DNA of 64,000 nt from contig NC_057841.1 of assembly GCF_910594005.1 (NCBI RefSeq), positions 11,765,001 through 11,829,000 of the forward strand, written 5' to 3'. Below, piece by piece: positions 10,762-21,487 of this stretch; position 1 is the first letter of the stretch, and every line of letters starts with the position of its first letter. Made by a program: the position numbers and the translations under genes. The notes under the pieces are model-generated. The model made no database searches. It was not told the origin of the DNA and saw nothing but the letters and a program-made list of their open reading frames with translations. The stretch comes from Cervus elaphus. Its lineage: Eukaryota; Chordata; Mammalia; Artiodactyla; Cervidae.

Positions 10762-12027
10762 AAATTAGATGTATTTATGGTATACATCATGTCTTGATAG
10801 GCACAGTGAAATGACTGCTACAGTCAAGTTGATACACTTATCGCCTCCTCACATACATAGTTACCAGTGTGTGTATGTGTGTTTGTGTGTGTATGTGTGT
10901 ATGTATGTGTGTATGTGTGTGTTTATCTGTGTTTGTGTGTATGTGTGTATATGTGTACGTATCTGTGTGTTTGTGTGGGGGGGCATGTGTGTATATGCGT
11001 GTCTGTGGGAGGTATATGAGTATGTAGTGCAAGCTCGTGTGTGTATATATGTATATGTGTGTGTTTGTGTGTGTATATGTGTTTGTCTATGTTTGTGTAT
11101 ATGTGTTTGTGTGTGTGTATTTGCATATGTGTATGTTTATTGTGTGTATGTGTGTATATGTATATGTATGTGTATTTGTGTATATGTGTGTTTGTATGCG
11201 TGGGTATATGAGTATGCATGTGTGTGTGTTTATGTGTCTGTGTATGTTGCATATGTGTGTATATGTGTTTGTGTGTATATCAGTGTGTGTGTATATATGT
11301 GTGTGTATATGAGTGTGTGTGTGTATAAGTGTGTGTGTTTGTGTGTATACAAGTGTGTGTATGAGTATGAGTGTGTGTATATGTGTTTGTATGTATATGA
11401 GTGTGTGTATGTATGTGCATGTATGTGTGTTTATGTGTGTCTGTGTTTATGTGTGTATATGTGTATGTGTGTGTGTTTGTGGGGGGGCTTATGTGTTTAT
11501 ATGTGTCTGTGTGGGGGGAAGTATATGAGTATGTAGTGCATGCTCGTGTGTGTGTATGTATACATGTGTTTGTGTGTATGTGTATTTGCATATGTGTATG
11601 TTTATTGTTGTGTGTATATGTATATGTATGTGTATGTGTTTTTGTGTATATGTGTGTTTGTATGCATGGGTATATGAGTATGTATGTGTGTGTGTTTATG
11701 TGTTTGTGTATGTTGCATATGTGTGTATATGTGTTTGTATATGAGTGTGTGTGTATGAGTATGTGTGCATGTGTGTTTATGTGTTTGTGTATGTTGCATA
11801 TGTGTGTATATGTGTTTGTGTGTATATGAGTATGTGTGTGTATGAGTGTGTGTGTATGTGGTTGTGTGTATATGAGTGTGTATATGAGTATGTGTGTGTG
11901 TATGTATGTGTTTGTGTGTATATGAGTGTGTGTGTATAAGTGTGTGTTTGTGTGTATATAAGTGTGTGTGTATATGAGTGTATGAGTGTATGTGTGTTTG
12001 TGTGTGTATATGTGTTTGTATGTATAT

Positions 12028-12071
<44 letters not shown>

Positions 12072-12160
12072 TGAAAGCAATTGCGATCCACTCTGGCAGC
12101 AAGTTCCCAGTGTACCACACAGTATCACTAACTGTGGTCACCATCCTGCACGTTCGCAAC
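10762..12160 (-). mobile_element. Old L1 3' UTR split by a giant TG array
   Basis: The flanks at 10762-10865 ('tatggtatacatcatgtcttgatag ... cacatacatagttacca') and 12070-12160 ('gtgaaagcaattgcgatccactctggcagcaa ... gtggtcaccatcctgcac') are the two adjoining parts of one old L1 3' UTR read in reverse. In that family they are separated by only a short simple tract; here about 1.2 kb of TG-rich sequence lies between them. Confidence 0.6.
10866..12069 (+). repeat. 1.2-kb TG/TATG-rich array with higher-order duplication
   Basis: Almost pure alternation of TG, TATG and TTTG units, ending in an uninterrupted (GT)n run at about 12028-12069. It contains longer duplicated blocks: a marker 'gtatatgagtatgtagtgca' occurs at 11012 and 11521, and a 'ttgcatatgtgtatgtttattg' marker at about 11120 and 11585. 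A third partial copy of a 'atgttgcatatgtgtgtatatg' block lies near 11790. All frames are open because the repeat lacks stops in several phases. The alternating purine-pyrimidine sequence is Z-DNA-prone (established property of TG repeats). Confidence 0.95.
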
Positions 12161-12224
12161 AGCGTGGATGAGCCTGGAGGAGCTGTGCGGAGGGAAATAG
12201 GCAGACACAGAACACCAAACCCAG

Positions 12225-12700
12225 CCCGGTCCCGCCTCCCTGCAGAGCCTACAAAAGCCGAGCTCCCAGACACAGACCCACGGAGGGGACGGGCGGGGGG
12301 ACGCTGGCCCGGGGCAAAGCCGCAGCCCTGCAGGAGGAGCGGGACTCCGCTCCTGACACCATCTGGAGGCGGACTTGCAGGAGCGGGCAGCTCAGAGTGC
12401 CATCTGCAGAGAAGCAGGAAGGTGAGCCACGAATCAAAGGGCCGCGGAGCCCCCAGGACCCCGCGAGAGGCCCGGGCCTGACCCGCAGAAGGGAGAGAGC
12501 CCGCCAAGTGAGGAACAGCCCGGGCGGCTGCGGCGCCCTCTGAATCCCAGTCCGCCTGTGTCCTGTTATTTCCTCCCTTTCCCAAGAGCCGGGGCGGAGC
12601 CCCGTCTGGACTTCTTGCTCCGTGGGGCTCTGGCTCCCGGAAGGAGGGGAAGGCAGCGGTGGACGCGGGTCCTGGATGACGGTCACCGTGGACCCGCCTT
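12225..12700. other. CpG-rich block
   Basis: Visibly GC-rich with dense CpG compared with its surroundings, including clusters around 12295-12350 and 12440-12610. No gene start, splice pattern or known family is recognised. It could be an unmethylated regulatory island or simply GC-rich unique sequence. Confidence 0.5.
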
Positions 12701-13744
12701 AGCAATGCCCAAGCAGCTTTTAAATACGCCAGCTCCTGGAGTGCTTGCCAAACCCATGGACCAGAATGTCAAGGGGGCGGGGCCAGGGACTGAGCGTGAA
12801 CCCACCACCCAGGTGGTGCGTGCCGCCGTGTTTGCTCGGCTGGAAGGCGCAGTGAGCTGGAACACATAAAACCAGAGAGGTGCCGTCAGCCTCCCGGGTC
12901 TCCTGGGACTCAGGCAAGCCACTTCATATGTCCCCATCTCGGGCCAAATGCTTCCTGCAGGGTCTCCGGCACAGAGCAGTCCTCAATGATAGATAAGCAC
13001 CGTTTGGTCACCGTGGGCAAAAGTAAAAGTGGCCTGTCCCCCTTCTCCCCATCTGTCTAGCAGCACAAATTGCACCTTTTTTTTCAACCTGCTTTGATGT
13101 ACACCTCTGATTCTTCTGACTTCTAAAACAGTGGGTATTTTTAATATCTTTATGGAGATGATTTATGTAAGTCACAGTAATGTAAAGACAAGGTTTTTTT
13201 CTCTTGAGGAGAAAACAAGATGAAAGCAACAGGAAACATCCTACTTTTTGCCTCGTCTCAATCAAGAAGATATTTCATTGCTCCCGTGTAAACTGTCTCA
13301 GGCCAAACACCCTCCATCACACCTGTATCATCTTCCCCATCATATCCACAGCGGCTAGTGCAGTGATAAGAAATCTTAATTCCAGTAATGAACCATTTAC
13401 TTCTGTTGGGGAAAAAAAAAATCTAATTTGTAGTTAAAAGTATTCTTCTAAATATGTAGATGAAATAGCTTCTCGCTAAGCAGTTGAGGGAAATTATATA
13501 CAAGGCCTTGAAGAAATTTGTTAGACATCAATGATTTAAATATGCATAAACTAGAACTAATGAGATGTATGAGAATTATTAGTTAATAACAGAGATGGAG
13601 AAAATGAGTGCTGATCTGAAAATGCAAGGATGTGAAGGGGGACACAGGAAACTGGGGGTTTGGGGTAGGGTCCTGGCAGCTCTGGCCTGACTCATGCCTT
13701 GGTGGGGTGGGGGACACAGTATGCAACCCCCCTTTCTAAGTGTG
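12701..13744. other. Unique sequence, no supported feature
   Basis: GC content falls steadily from the CpG-rich block into AT-rich sequence. No repeat or coding family recognised. Confidence 0.5.
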
Positions 13745-13747
13745 ACC

Positions 13748-14112
13748 ATTAATCCTCTGTGTCATCGACTTGATTGGGCCACAGGACACCCAGGTATTTG
13801 GCCAAACATTATTCTGGGTGTGGCTGTGAGGGTGTTTTTCTAGATGAAGTTAGAAAAGTTTTCTAACTTTGAATTGGTCTCAGTAAAATAGCTGGCCCCT
13901 CCCAACATGAGCAGACCTGATCCTGAGGGTCTGGACCAAACAAAACAGCTGACGAGTGGAGAATCCAAGCTCTCTGGTGGACTGATTTTAAGTTGGGACA
14001 TGGGTTATCTCCTGCCTCAGGACTCAGACTGGACCCAGAACAGACACTGCCAGCTCTTCTGGTTCTCAGGCCTTTGGACTTGGACTGGAACTTTTCCTCT
14101 GTCTCCAGCTTG
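13748..14112 (+). mobile_element. Ancient eutherian interspersed repeat (family not assigned)
   Basis: Matches from memory a widespread repeat that opens 'gtgtcaacttgactgggcca' and carries 'ggtcaaacattattctgggtgt' and several 'ttcggactcggactggaac' units (here 14025-14095). It is followed by an AT-rich tract (14115-14300), as usual for the family. I recall the sequence but not a reliable name. A second copy lies in reverse at 25796-26262. Confidence 0.6.
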
Positions 14113-14254
14113 CCTTGTATACAAGTATATAAATATAATAATTTATAATAAATATGCATATATGTATAATAATTTACATTATAATAAATAGGTTATAGCC
14201 AATGAAAATAAACAAATTATGTTATTAAATATACATAAGAAATTATAAGAATAT

Positions 14255-14261
14255 ATATGTA

Positions 14262-14294
<33 letters not shown>

Positions 14295-14300
14295 GTATAA
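14255..14300. repeat. (TG)n(TA)n microsatellite
   Basis: A TG run followed by a TA run, at the AT-rich end of the preceding repeat and directly beside a SINE. Confidence 0.9.
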
Positions 14301-14304
14301 GTAA

Positions 14305-14500
14305 GTGTTATTCACTCAGACGTGTCCATCTCTTTGTACCTCCATGGACTGTAGCCCACTCCTCTGTCCATGGAATTCTCCACGCAAGAATACTGGAGTG
14401 GATTGCCATTCCCTTCTCCAGGGGATCTTCCTAACCCAGGGATTGACCCAGGTCTCCCACACTGCAGGCAGATTCTTTACCATCTGAGCTACAAGGAAGC
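14305..14500 (-). mobile_element. Bov-tA SINE
   Basis: Reverse-orientation Bov-A body then a tRNA-like head ending 'gagctacaaggaagc'. Inserted in an AT-rich tract, where target duplications cannot be distinguished from simple repeat. Confidence 0.85.
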
Positions 14501-14721
14501 AGCTTTGTTTTAATATATGTATATATAGATATACATACATACACCCTTATGTTGTGTAGAACTCTACAACTCTAGTCTGTAGAACTCAGACTAATACACT
14601 GGGTGTGTGTGTCTTAATTTCTAAAATGAGGAAATCGCATCAAGTGTCCTCAAGGCCCTGTTCATTTGCACATTCAATGGGATTTGAACAGGGACTCTCC
14701 TGTGATTCAAACTTCTTTGGA

Positions 14722-14835
14722 AAAACCACCAATTATAACCAGTTAGTAACTGTGTGACTCTAAGGAAATCACCAGCCCTCTCTGATGCTTAGCTTCTCAG
14801 TAAAACGAATCAGTTATTCACAAACCCCATTCCTA
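14722..14835 (+). mobile_element. MIR fragment
   Basis: MIR core-like string 'gtaactgtgtgactctaaggaaatcacc...ctctctgatgcttagcttctcagtaaaa'. Heavily diverged. Confidence 0.6.
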
Positions 14836-15290
14836 AGAGCTTGCAGGGAACATCACACTTTGGTAGGTAAACTTTGCATGTGCCACTTTTTGGACCTTTG
14901 TTTACATTAGTTAAAGCCTATGGAGTTTAAATATTGACCCGGCAAACTGAACTTCTTTAAAATGCAGTGGACTGAAAATAAGGACAAATACTGTCTCAAA
15001 TCAGCGCTGTGAATGAGTTTTGGCAACACAGTCTAAAGGATGGGTGGATTACTTCTGAAACAAACAACCCAGGGCTGCTCCTCCAGGACTGTTCCCGTCT
15101 GTGCTGTTACATCTGAACCACTGAGACCCGCTGCGCGGGGAGATGCTTCTCTCTGGACCGAAGCCGACAAGACCCAGCTTGAGCAGGGATGGAAAACCCC
15201 ACTCCCCTTCTGTGCCACCATCTTCCTTCAGTGGTAAGAAGTCACAACTTTGACTTCCCTATTTGGCTAGAAATCCTTTTTTCCTTCCCT
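14836..15290. other. Unique sequence, no supported feature
   Basis: Short frames on both strands at 15033-15237 are mutual shadows without a recognisable product. Confidence 0.5.
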
Positions 15291-15297
15291 TCTGTGT

Positions 15298-15480
15298 CTT
15301 TATTCATTCAATCAATCATGTACTGGGTGCTGTGAGCCTGCACTGATCTGGGTGCTTGGGCTCTGTCGGTGAATAATGCAAAGCAGGACTCCTGCCCTCT
15401 ACAATCTAATGGGGAAGATAAAGACAACAGACATCATAAATATGTAAATAACAGCAATCTTGAAGGTGGTAAGTGCTCTG
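15298..15480 (+). mobile_element. L2-like LINE fragment
   Basis: 'tattcattcaatcaatcatgtactgggtgctgtg...ctgccctctacaatctaatggggaagataaagacaacag...ggtggtaagtgctctgg' follows the order of a common ancient LINE/L2-type 3' segment. Confidence 0.5.
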
Positions 15481-15540
15481 GAAGAAGCAAAAATACAGCA
15501 GGGAAAACCAGCACTACCTAGCTTGAGCAGAAGCAAAAAG

Positions 15541-15652
15541 AGGGACTTCCCTGGCCATCCAGTTGCTAAGACCCAGTGCTCTGAATGCACGGTGCCCAGG
15601 TTCAATCCCTAGTTGGGGAACTAAGATATTGACTCATGGGCACAGCCAATTT
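15541..15652 (+). mobile_element. CHR-2-like SINE
   Basis: tRNA-derived head 'gggacttccctggccatccag...' with a B-box-like 'gttcaatccctagttggggaactaagat' and an A/T-rich tail at 15650. Confidence 0.75.
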
Positions 15653-15682
15653 TTTTTAAAAAGCACAAAGAATAATTGGAGA

Positions 15683-15683
<1 letters not shown>

Positions 15684-15714
<31 letters not shown>

Positions 15715-15715
15715 C
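15684..15715 (+). repeat. (CT)n(AC)n microsatellite
   Basis: A CT run switching to an AC run. Confidence 0.9.
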
Positions 15716-15757
15716 CCTCCAGTCCATTCCCATTACAAAACTTCTTTACCTACAATA

Positions 15758-16440
15758 TTATTCGATGCCACACGTCACCTTTGAGAAAGGTATCTTGTTT
15801 CCTACATTCACCAGTTTAGGACTCCACTTTCTCCCCTCCCAGGGGATGCAGGATGACAACTCTGCATTAATTGGATCCATGACCCAGAACGTAACATCAC
15901 TTTCAGATGGTACCACGCCAGTATAATGAGGACGTTTTCCTAGCTTTCCAAAGTCAGGTTGTGATCCTTTTATAACCTGCTCTTTCACATAAGCTTCAAT
16001 AGGACTTCTGCTCAGTCTGGACAGGGACTTGGGAGTATTCAGGATGGTTTGTACTTTTTTCATAACATTCAAGGGAAACCATCGATCATTCTTCCGCCCC
16101 TAAACTAGTGAGGATTTTTGCCTTAAGCACTGTGCTTCTCCTCTGTGATTTTAGCTGATTTCTTCAGTAATGTTTCTTTCACCTGCCGGGATGGCTGTGC
16201 CCCTGTGTCCTGGAACACCTGATTGCTTGGCTCACGTCTCAGGCACGTTTCCCCTGAACTTCCTGATTGCTCAGATCTCGGTTCTATCAGTTCCTTTCCT
16301 TTCTGCCCTGTTTTAAACTTCAGAGACTTTGAACTTGCATCTCCTTCTGAAGCGGCCATAACCTGTTCTGTGTAAGAGCTTTGGTGCTGACTTGGATAAA
16401 GAATTAGCCCTGAGGCTGGCAAAAGTCCTGTGGTTCTGAA
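15758..16440 (-). pseudogene. Unidentified coding-like remnant in two frames
   Basis: On the minus strand two open stretches follow each other: 16422-16123 (about 99 codons, Ser/Lys/Glu-rich, from a MPASGLILYPSQ start) and, after a frame change and a stop near 16100, a stretch reaching 15758. The second contains KNDRWFPLNVMKKVQ upstream of its first Met at 16072 and an acidic-basic composition typical of real protein (SPIEAYVKEQV, QPDFGKLGKRPHYTG). No intron-like gap is needed to join them, which would fit a decayed processed pseudogene or a terminal exon. No poly(A) tail or target duplication is visible. I do not recognise the protein and could be misled by chance frames. Confidence 0.3.
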
Positions 16441-17199
16441 ATCCCCACTAATAAGACTGCCCTGCAGTTAAACGGCCATAACAAACAATAATAGTCTATC
16501 CACGTTATACACCAGGATGCCCGCTGCTTTACTGACTGGCAGAAAACAATTCCCATTTCATGAAACAATAAAAATTTAAATGGAGTGTATAAACTCTCCC
16601 AAGGTCACTGCCTCTAACCTTATAACATCGGCAATGAGGGCTGTAAACCCGACCGTGGACCATTTGATCCGGGAGAAGCCAGAGCGTCCGCTGCGGTGCT
16701 GTGTGTGCGGAATTCCATCAGCGCGCGCGCTACCGCCCTCAGACCTTGACATCAGGAGACGGCAGGGACCTCGCCTCCCTCCCCAAGTCTGCCAGACGCC
16801 TTCCTGGTAGCTACTGCGGCCTGCCAGGCCCGCTGAGTAATGCTGCATGTCTGTGCCACCTACACTCTTGGGGGCATAAGGAGGGATCACTCTTGGTAAC
16901 TGACTGACCATCCACGTGATGGCCAGCCTCCACGGCTCCTTCTGCCACCCAGCCTCCTCCAGTGAGCCCAGGGCCTGCGAGAGAGAACTCTGTAAGATTT
17001 TAGCAACTGACAAACTCAATCACCAGTTTCTCAGTCGTAAAGATCTGTATCTCTCTTGCAAATATATATAGCAGAGGGCAAAAACTGAGTGAATCCCACA
17101 GTGGAAAGGGAAACTGAAGGGTAATCTAGCCCAGCTGCCTTCTTCCTCCATGAAAGGACTCCAAAACTATCCCAGCTAAAAGTATCAGCCTCATAAAAA
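16441..17199. other. Unique sequence; 147-codon minus frame of unknown meaning
   Basis: A minus-strand frame (17019-16576) is open and mildly GC-rich. It lies in the same register as the 16422-16123 stretch but is separated from it by stops. No domain is recognisable. A plus-strand frame at 16580-16810 overlaps it. Confidence 0.35.
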
Positions 17200-17316
17200 C
17201 ATAGGGAAATACTCTGATAATATAAATACGTGGATTCAATGAAATCCCTATCAAAATAAAAGCGGGCTTTGTGGTAGGAATCATAAGCTGATCCTAACTG
17301 AATGTTCTTATAATGC

Positions 17317-17586
17317 TGCTGCTGCTAAGTCACTTCAGTCGTGTCCAACTCTGTGCAACCCCATAGACGGCAGCCCACCAGGCTCCCCCGTCCCTGGGAT
17401 TCTCCAGGCAAGAACACTGGAGTGGGGTGCCATTTCCTTCTCCAATGCATGAAAGTGAAAAGTGAAGGTGAAGTCACTTAGTCGTGTCCCACTCTTAGCG
17501 ACCCCATGGACTGCAGCCTACCAGGCTCCTCTGTCCATGGGATTTTCCAGGCAAGAATACTGGAGTGGGGTGCCATTGCCTTCTCC
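17317..17586 (-). mobile_element. Bov-A2 SINE (Bov-A dimer)
   Basis: Two Bov-A monomers joined by the usual 'atgcatgaaagtgaaaagtgaa' linker (17443-17464). The perfect 11-bp target duplication tcttataatgc lies at 17306-17316 and 17587-17597. It is inserted in the old L1. Confidence 0.9.
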
Positions 17587-17835
17587 TCTTATAATGCAAA
17601 GGACCTCAAACAATTCTGAAAAAGAAGATCACAGGTGGAGGCCTGACACTACCCAGTTCCACGGTGATGATAAAGTCACCGTAACACAACAGCGTGGTCC
17701 TGACATAGGGACAGGCACACAGACCCATGGATCAGAACTGAAATTCCCCAAATAAACTGTTATATTCACGGTCAATTGAATTCTGACAAATGTGCCCAGG
17801 AAATTCAACAAATGGTGCTGAGACAGCTGAATAGC

Positions 17836-17853
17836 CACACACACACACACACA
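17836..17853. repeat. (CA)n microsatellite
   Basis: About nine CA units within the L1. Confidence 0.85.
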
Positions 17854-18002
17854 AAACTGAAAACCTCATCATACATCATACATCAAAATTAATTCAAACT
17901 GGATTATACATGTAACTGCAAGAGATAAAAGTATCAAACTTCTACAAGAAAACAAAAGAGAAAATTGTAGTGACCCTGGGTAGGGCAAAGCAGAGTCAAG
18001 TA

Positions 18003-18027
18003 GTCGTACTTGACTCTCAAGTACGAC
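18003..18027. repeat. Perfect 11-bp hairpin
   Basis: gtcgtacttga (18003-18013) pairs with tcaagtacgac (18017-18027) around a 3-base loop. It lies within L1 ORF2-derived sequence and is unlikely to be a functional terminator here. Confidence 0.8.
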
Positions 18028-18933
18028 ACCAAAAGCATAATCCATAAAAGGAAAAAATTAATAAAACTCTTGCAAATCATATACCTGATAACATGAATTA
18101 CATTCAGAATGAAGAACCCATAACTTAATGGGCAAAAGATGTGAACAGACATCTCAGCATGGAAGAGACACAAATGGTTAAAGAGTACAGGAAAAGCTGC
18201 TCGTGAGGAAATTCAATTTATTTTTAAAACCCCACTGAGAACCAGTCCACACCAGCATGACTACTGTCAATAAGAGAGACGATGACAAGTGTCAGCAAGC
18301 ATATGAACAAAACTGAATCCCCACACACTGCAGGCAAGGATGAGAAATGGTGCAGCCGCCATGGAAAATAGTCTGGTGGTATCTTGAAAACTTAAACACA
18401 AATGTATTGCACAACCTAGCAATTCAACTTCTGGGATTTAACCCAAATGAAAACATGTGCATGAGTGTTTGCAGCAACAGCATTCATAATAACCAAAAAC
18501 AGATGAACGGTTAAACAATATGTGGCATATTCATACCACGGATGATTATCCTGATAATTAAAATGAATGAGCTATTGCTACAACACACTAGAACAAAAAC
18601 ATATGCTACATGCACGAAGCCAAACACAAAAGACTACACACTGTATGGTTCCACCTATCTGAACTATCCAGAAAAGGCTAATTTATAAAGACTGAAAGCA
18701 CATCAGTGGTTGCCTAGGGTTAAGTGGTGGTGGAGACAAGAATTAACTGCAAATGAGCAGGAGGTTACACTTGGAGGGATGGAACTGTTTCCAAACTGGA
18801 TTGTGCTAATTGTTGTACAAGTCTATACATTTATCAAAAATCATTTGACTATACATTTACAAAGGGTGGGTATTACAGTGTATACATTAAACCTCAATAA
18901 AGGTGTTTGATTAAAAATCTAACCGTACGTATG

Positions 18934-20618
18934 TCAGTCAGTTCAGTTGCTCAGTCATGTCCGACTCTTTGAGACCCCATGAACCGCAGCACGCCAGGCC
19001 TCCCTGTCCATCACCAACTCCCAGAGTCCACACAAATCCATGTACATCAAGTCGGTGATGCCATCCAATCATCTTATCCTCTGCCGTCCCCTTCTCCTCC
19101 TGCCTTCAATCTTTCCCAGCATCAGGGTCTTTTCCAATGAGTCAGGTCTTTGCATCAGGTGGCAAATGTAACAGAGTTTCAGCTTCAACATCAGTCCTTC
19201 CAATGAACACCCAGGACTGATCTCCTTTAGGATGGACTGGTTGGATCTCCTTGCAGTCCAAGGGACTCTCAAGAGTCTTCTCCAACACCACAGTTCAAAG
19301 GCATCAATTCTTCAGCACTCAGGTTGCTTTACAGTCCAACTCTCACATCCATAAATTACTACTGGATAAACCATAGTTTTGACTAGATTGACCTTTGAGG
19401 GCAAAGTGATGTCTCTGTTTTTTCAATATGCTGTCTAGACTGGTCATAACATTCCTTCCAAGGAGCAAGTGCCTTTTAATTTCATGGCTGCAATCACCAT
19501 CTGCAGTGATTTTGGAGCCCAGAAAAATAAAGCCTATCACTGTTTCCATTGTTTCCCCATCTATTTGCCATGAAGTGATGGGACCAGATGCCATGAACTT
19601 AGTTTTCTGAATGTTGAGTTTTAAGCCAACTTTTACACTCTCCTCTTTCACTTTCATCAAGAGGCTCTTTAGTTCTTCTTCACTTTCTGCCATAAGGGTG
19701 GTGCCATCTGCTTATCTGAGGTTATTGATATTTCCCCCGGAAACATTGATTCCAGCTTGTGCTAACTCCAGCCTGGCATTTCTCATGATGTACTCTGCAT
19801 ATAAGTTAAATAAGCAGGGTGACCATATACAGCCTTAACATACTCCTTCCCAATTTGGAACCAGTCTGTTGTCCCATGTCCGGTTCTAACTGTTGTTTCT
19901 TGACCTGCATACAGATTTCTCAGGAGGCAGGTCAGGTGGTCTGGTATTCCCATCTCTTAAAGAATTTTCCACAATTTGTTGTGCTCCACACATTCAAAGG
20001 CTTTGGCATAGTCAATAAAGCACTGGAACTCTCTTGCTTTTTCGATCATCCAACGGATGTTGGCAATTTGATCTCTGGTTCCTCTGCCTTTTCTAAATTC
20101 AGCTTGAACATCCAGAATTTCACCGTTCATGTACTGTTGAAGCCTGGCTTGGAGAATTTTGAGCATTACCTTGCTGGGGGTGAGATGAGTGCAATTGTGT
20201 GGTAGTTTGAGCATTCTTTGGCATTGCCTTTCTTTGGGATTGGAATGAAAACTGACCTTTTACAGTCCTGTGGCCACTGCTGAGTTTTCCAAATTTGCTG
20301 ACATATTGAGTGCAGCACTTTCACAGCATCATCTTTCAGGATTTGAAATAGCTCAACTGGAATTCCATCACCTCCACTGGCTTTGTTCATAGTGATGCTT
20401 CCTAAGGCCCACTTGACTTCACATTCCAGGATGTCTGGTTCTAGGTGAGTGATCACAGCATCATGGTTATCTGGGTCATGATCTTTTTTGTACAGTTCTG
20501 TGTATTCTTGCCATCTCTCCTTAATATCTTCTGCTTCTGTTAGGTCCATACCATTTCTGTCCTTATTGAGCCCATCTTTGCATGAAATGTTCCCTTGGTA
20601 TCTCTAATTTTCTTGAAA
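18934..20618 (-). mobile_element. BovB 3' segment of a twin-primed insertion
   Basis: The minus strand carries BovB from just after the linker motif GKARD (at the KIRDTKG region) to the 3' terminus at 18934. The RT is dead: the catalytic YADD reads stop-Ala-Asp-Gly at 19714-19703 (Tyr codon to TAA, second Asp to Gly), with further frameshifts. Its 5' edge abuts the 5' edge of an oppositely oriented BovB segment at 20619, and the two segments are complementary in BovB coordinates. Confidence 0.85.
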
Positions 20619-21479
20619 AGAAGCCATTCAGTATCACAGTAATCCAAGTCTATGCCCCAACCAGTAATGCTGAATAAACTGAAGTTGAATGGTTCTATAA
20701 AGACCTACAAAACCTTCCAGAACTAACCAAAAAAAGATGTCCTTTTCATCATACGGGATTTGAATGCAAAAGTAGGAAGTCAAGAGATACCTGGAATAAC
20801 AGGCAAATTTGGCCTCGGAGTACAGAATGAAGCAGGGCAAAGGCTAATAGAGTTCTGCCAAGAGAACGCACTGGTCATAGCAAACACCCTCTTCCAACAA
20901 CACAAGAGAAGACTCTACACATGGACATCACCAGATGGTCGACACCGAAATCAGATTGATTATATTCCTTGCCGCCAAAGATGGAGAAGCTCTATACAGT
21001 CAGCAAAAACAAGACCAGGAGGTGACCGTGGCTCAGATCATGAACTCTGTATTGCCAAATTCAGACTGAAATTGAAGAAAGTAGGGAAAACCACTAGACC
21101 ATTCAGGTATGACCTAAATCAAATCCTTTACAATTATACAGTGAACGTAACAAATAGATTCAAGGGATTAGATCTGATAAACAGAGTGCCTGAAGAACTA
21201 TGGACAGAGGTTCATGACACTGTACAGGAGGCAGGGATCAAGACCATCCCCATGGAAAAGAAATGGAAAAGAAATGCAAAAAGGCAAAATGGTTGTCTGA
21301 GGAGGCCTTACAAATAACTGAGAAAAGAAGAGAAGCTAAAGGCAAAGGAAAACAGGAAAGATATACCCATTTGAATGCAGAGTTCCAAAGAATAGCAAGG
21401 AGAGAGAAGAAAGCCTTCCTGAGTGATCAATGCAAAGAAATAGAGGAAAACAATAGAATGGGAAAAGCTAGAGATCTCT
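20619..21479 (+). mobile_element. BovB 5' segment (endonuclease and linker), inverted
   Basis: The plus strand carries the end of the APE-type endonuclease and the linker. Recognisable pieces are LIEFCQENALVIANTLF, TWTSPDGRHRNQIDYI (the ...SDH endonuclease end follows as GSDHELC) and KGLDLINRVPEELWTEV. It stops at GKARD/agatctct, exactly where the minus-strand 3' segment begins. The open frame 20760-21317 is interrupted by stops at both ends, including a small duplication around 21254-21266 ('atggaaaagaaatg' twice) that shifts frame. Confidence 0.85.
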
Positions 21480-21487
21480 CTGTATGT

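Larger units (their letters stand above)
17200..18917 (+). mobile_element. Old L1, 3' part of ORF2 and 3' UTR
   Basis: Recognisable L1 ORF2 end and 3' UTR in order: 'caatgaaatccctatcaaaat' (17240), 'gaaattcaacaaatggtgctgagac' (17800), 'gaattacattcagaatgaagaaccc' (18095), 'gaaatggtgcagccgccatgg' (18345), 'gtatggttccacctatctgaa' (18645), and a 'taaacctcaataaag' terminus (18889). Many stops and indels; no catalytic activity possible. A Bov-A2 interrupts it and a BovB lies immediately downstream. Confidence 0.8.

Noticed and set aside
10769..12128. Several long open frames on both strands, Cys/Val/Tyr- or His/Thr-rich
   Set aside because: They are translations of a TG/CA-rich array, which lacks stops in most phases; not coding.
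16576..17019. 147-codon minus-strand frame as an exon
   Set aside because: Composition is unremarkable, an overlapping plus frame exists, and stops separate it from the better candidate at 15758-16440.
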